Notes under the pieces: generated by a model
The model's database searches: none
The model's input: only the letters and a program-made list of their open reading frames with translations
Told to the model about the DNA's origin: nothing
Part shown: positions 63,774-64,000 of the stretch, in pieces
Layout of the letters: every line of letters begins with the position of its first letter
How positions within the stretch are numbered: the first letter of the stretch is position 1
Made by a program: the position numbers and the translations under genes
From: Arenibacter sp. P308M17
GTDB lineage: Bacteria; Bacteroidota; Bacteroidia; Flavobacteriales; Flavobacteriaceae
Length of the DNA stretch: 64,000 bases
NCBI RefSeq assembly: GCF_003426735.1
Contig: NZ_QVON01000005.1
Coordinates: 124,001 to 188,000 of the forward strand
Reading direction: 5' to 3'

Positions 63774-64000
63774 ATGACAAAATTACTATTGAACAAAACG
63801 GCCGTTGTAACGGGAGGTTCCAATGGATATGGATTTGGAATTGCCAAAAAATTAAAGGAAGCCGGGGCCAATGTTTGGATTACGGGTAGAAGCATTGAAA
63901 AACTTAAATTGGTCGCTTCCGAATTGAAAATAAACTACATAAAAGCCGATGTAACTAATCCTGGAGATTGGGATGATTTGGTGAAAACTATTCTTAATGA
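63774..64000 (+). CDS. Second short-chain dehydrogenase/reductase (3' end outside window)
   Basis: The first 75 codons of another SDR start MTKLLLNKTAVVTGGSNGYG and continue with FGIAKKLKEAGANVWITGRS, giving the TGxxxGxG cofactor motif and an Arg-containing GRS at the end of the second strand (NADP preference in many SDRs). The DxxN motif is ADVTNPGDW. The catalytic part lies beyond the window. It is not a duplicate of the previous SDR. Confidence 0.9.
   Translation, partial: MTKLLLNKTAVVTGGSNGYGFGIAKKLKEAGANVWITGRSIEKLKLVASELKINYIKADVTNPGDWDDLVKTILN

Overview
The window looks like chromosomal DNA from a marine, polysaccharide-degrading member of the Bacteroidota, most likely a Flavobacteriaceae species (Zobellia/Maribacter/Arenibacter-like). 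The evidence is two SusC/SusD pairs, many lipoprotein signal peptides, six formylglycine-type S1 sulfatases, TamA/TamB-like genes, AT-rich intergenic DNA without strong Shine-Dalgarno sequences, and two TTG-N19/20-TAnnTTTG promoters typical of the phylum. Genus-level placement is inference.

Region 1 (1-26646, all + strand) is a large polysaccharide utilisation locus (PUL). It holds the C-terminal part of a SusC receptor, SusD, a Tat-exported Gfo/Idh/MocA oxidoreductase, a GH28-like beta-helix, five S1 sulfatases, a beta-propeller/cytochrome c protein, a DUF1080 protein, a PL6-type lyase, an oligouronate-lyase-like beta-propeller, a GH88-type unsaturated uronyl hydrolase, a DUF1961 protein and a heparinase II/III-type lyase. 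Lyases that leave unsaturated uronates, a GH88 to remove them and iduronate-2-sulfatase-like enzymes point to a heavily sulfated, uronate-containing glycan (dermatan/chondroitin-like or ulvan-like). The Gfo/Idh/MocA, DUF1080 and cytochrome set suggests an added oxidative (3-keto-glycoside) route.

Region 2 (26647-49612) is mostly housekeeping and envelope. It contains a decayed type I restriction locus (hsdM start plus hsdR tail), TrkH and TrkA potassium uptake, a small Lmo0937-type membrane protein, an AI-2E family transporter, CsbD, TamA and TamB-like genes, a DUF808 membrane protein, an ECF sigma/anti-sigma/DUF4097/beta-barrel operon, a TonB receptor with a DUF4249 lipoprotein, a HAD phosphatase and tRNA-Arg(UCU). 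Its intergenic spaces hold many GC-rich palindromic repeats.

Region 3 (49613-64000) starts after the tRNA and is a second, more AT-rich PUL. It has an IclR regulator, SusC/SusD, a cytoplasmic beta-propeller, an alpha/beta hydrolase, a GH141-like beta-helix, a sulfatase, a TIM-barrel isomerase/epimerase and two SDR dehydrogenases, the last cut by the window end. Two promoters here (before susC and before the GH141-like gene) share a 35-bp inverted-repeat module in which the -7 box sits inside the first palindrome. This looks like the operator of a local regulator, plausibly the IclR protein.
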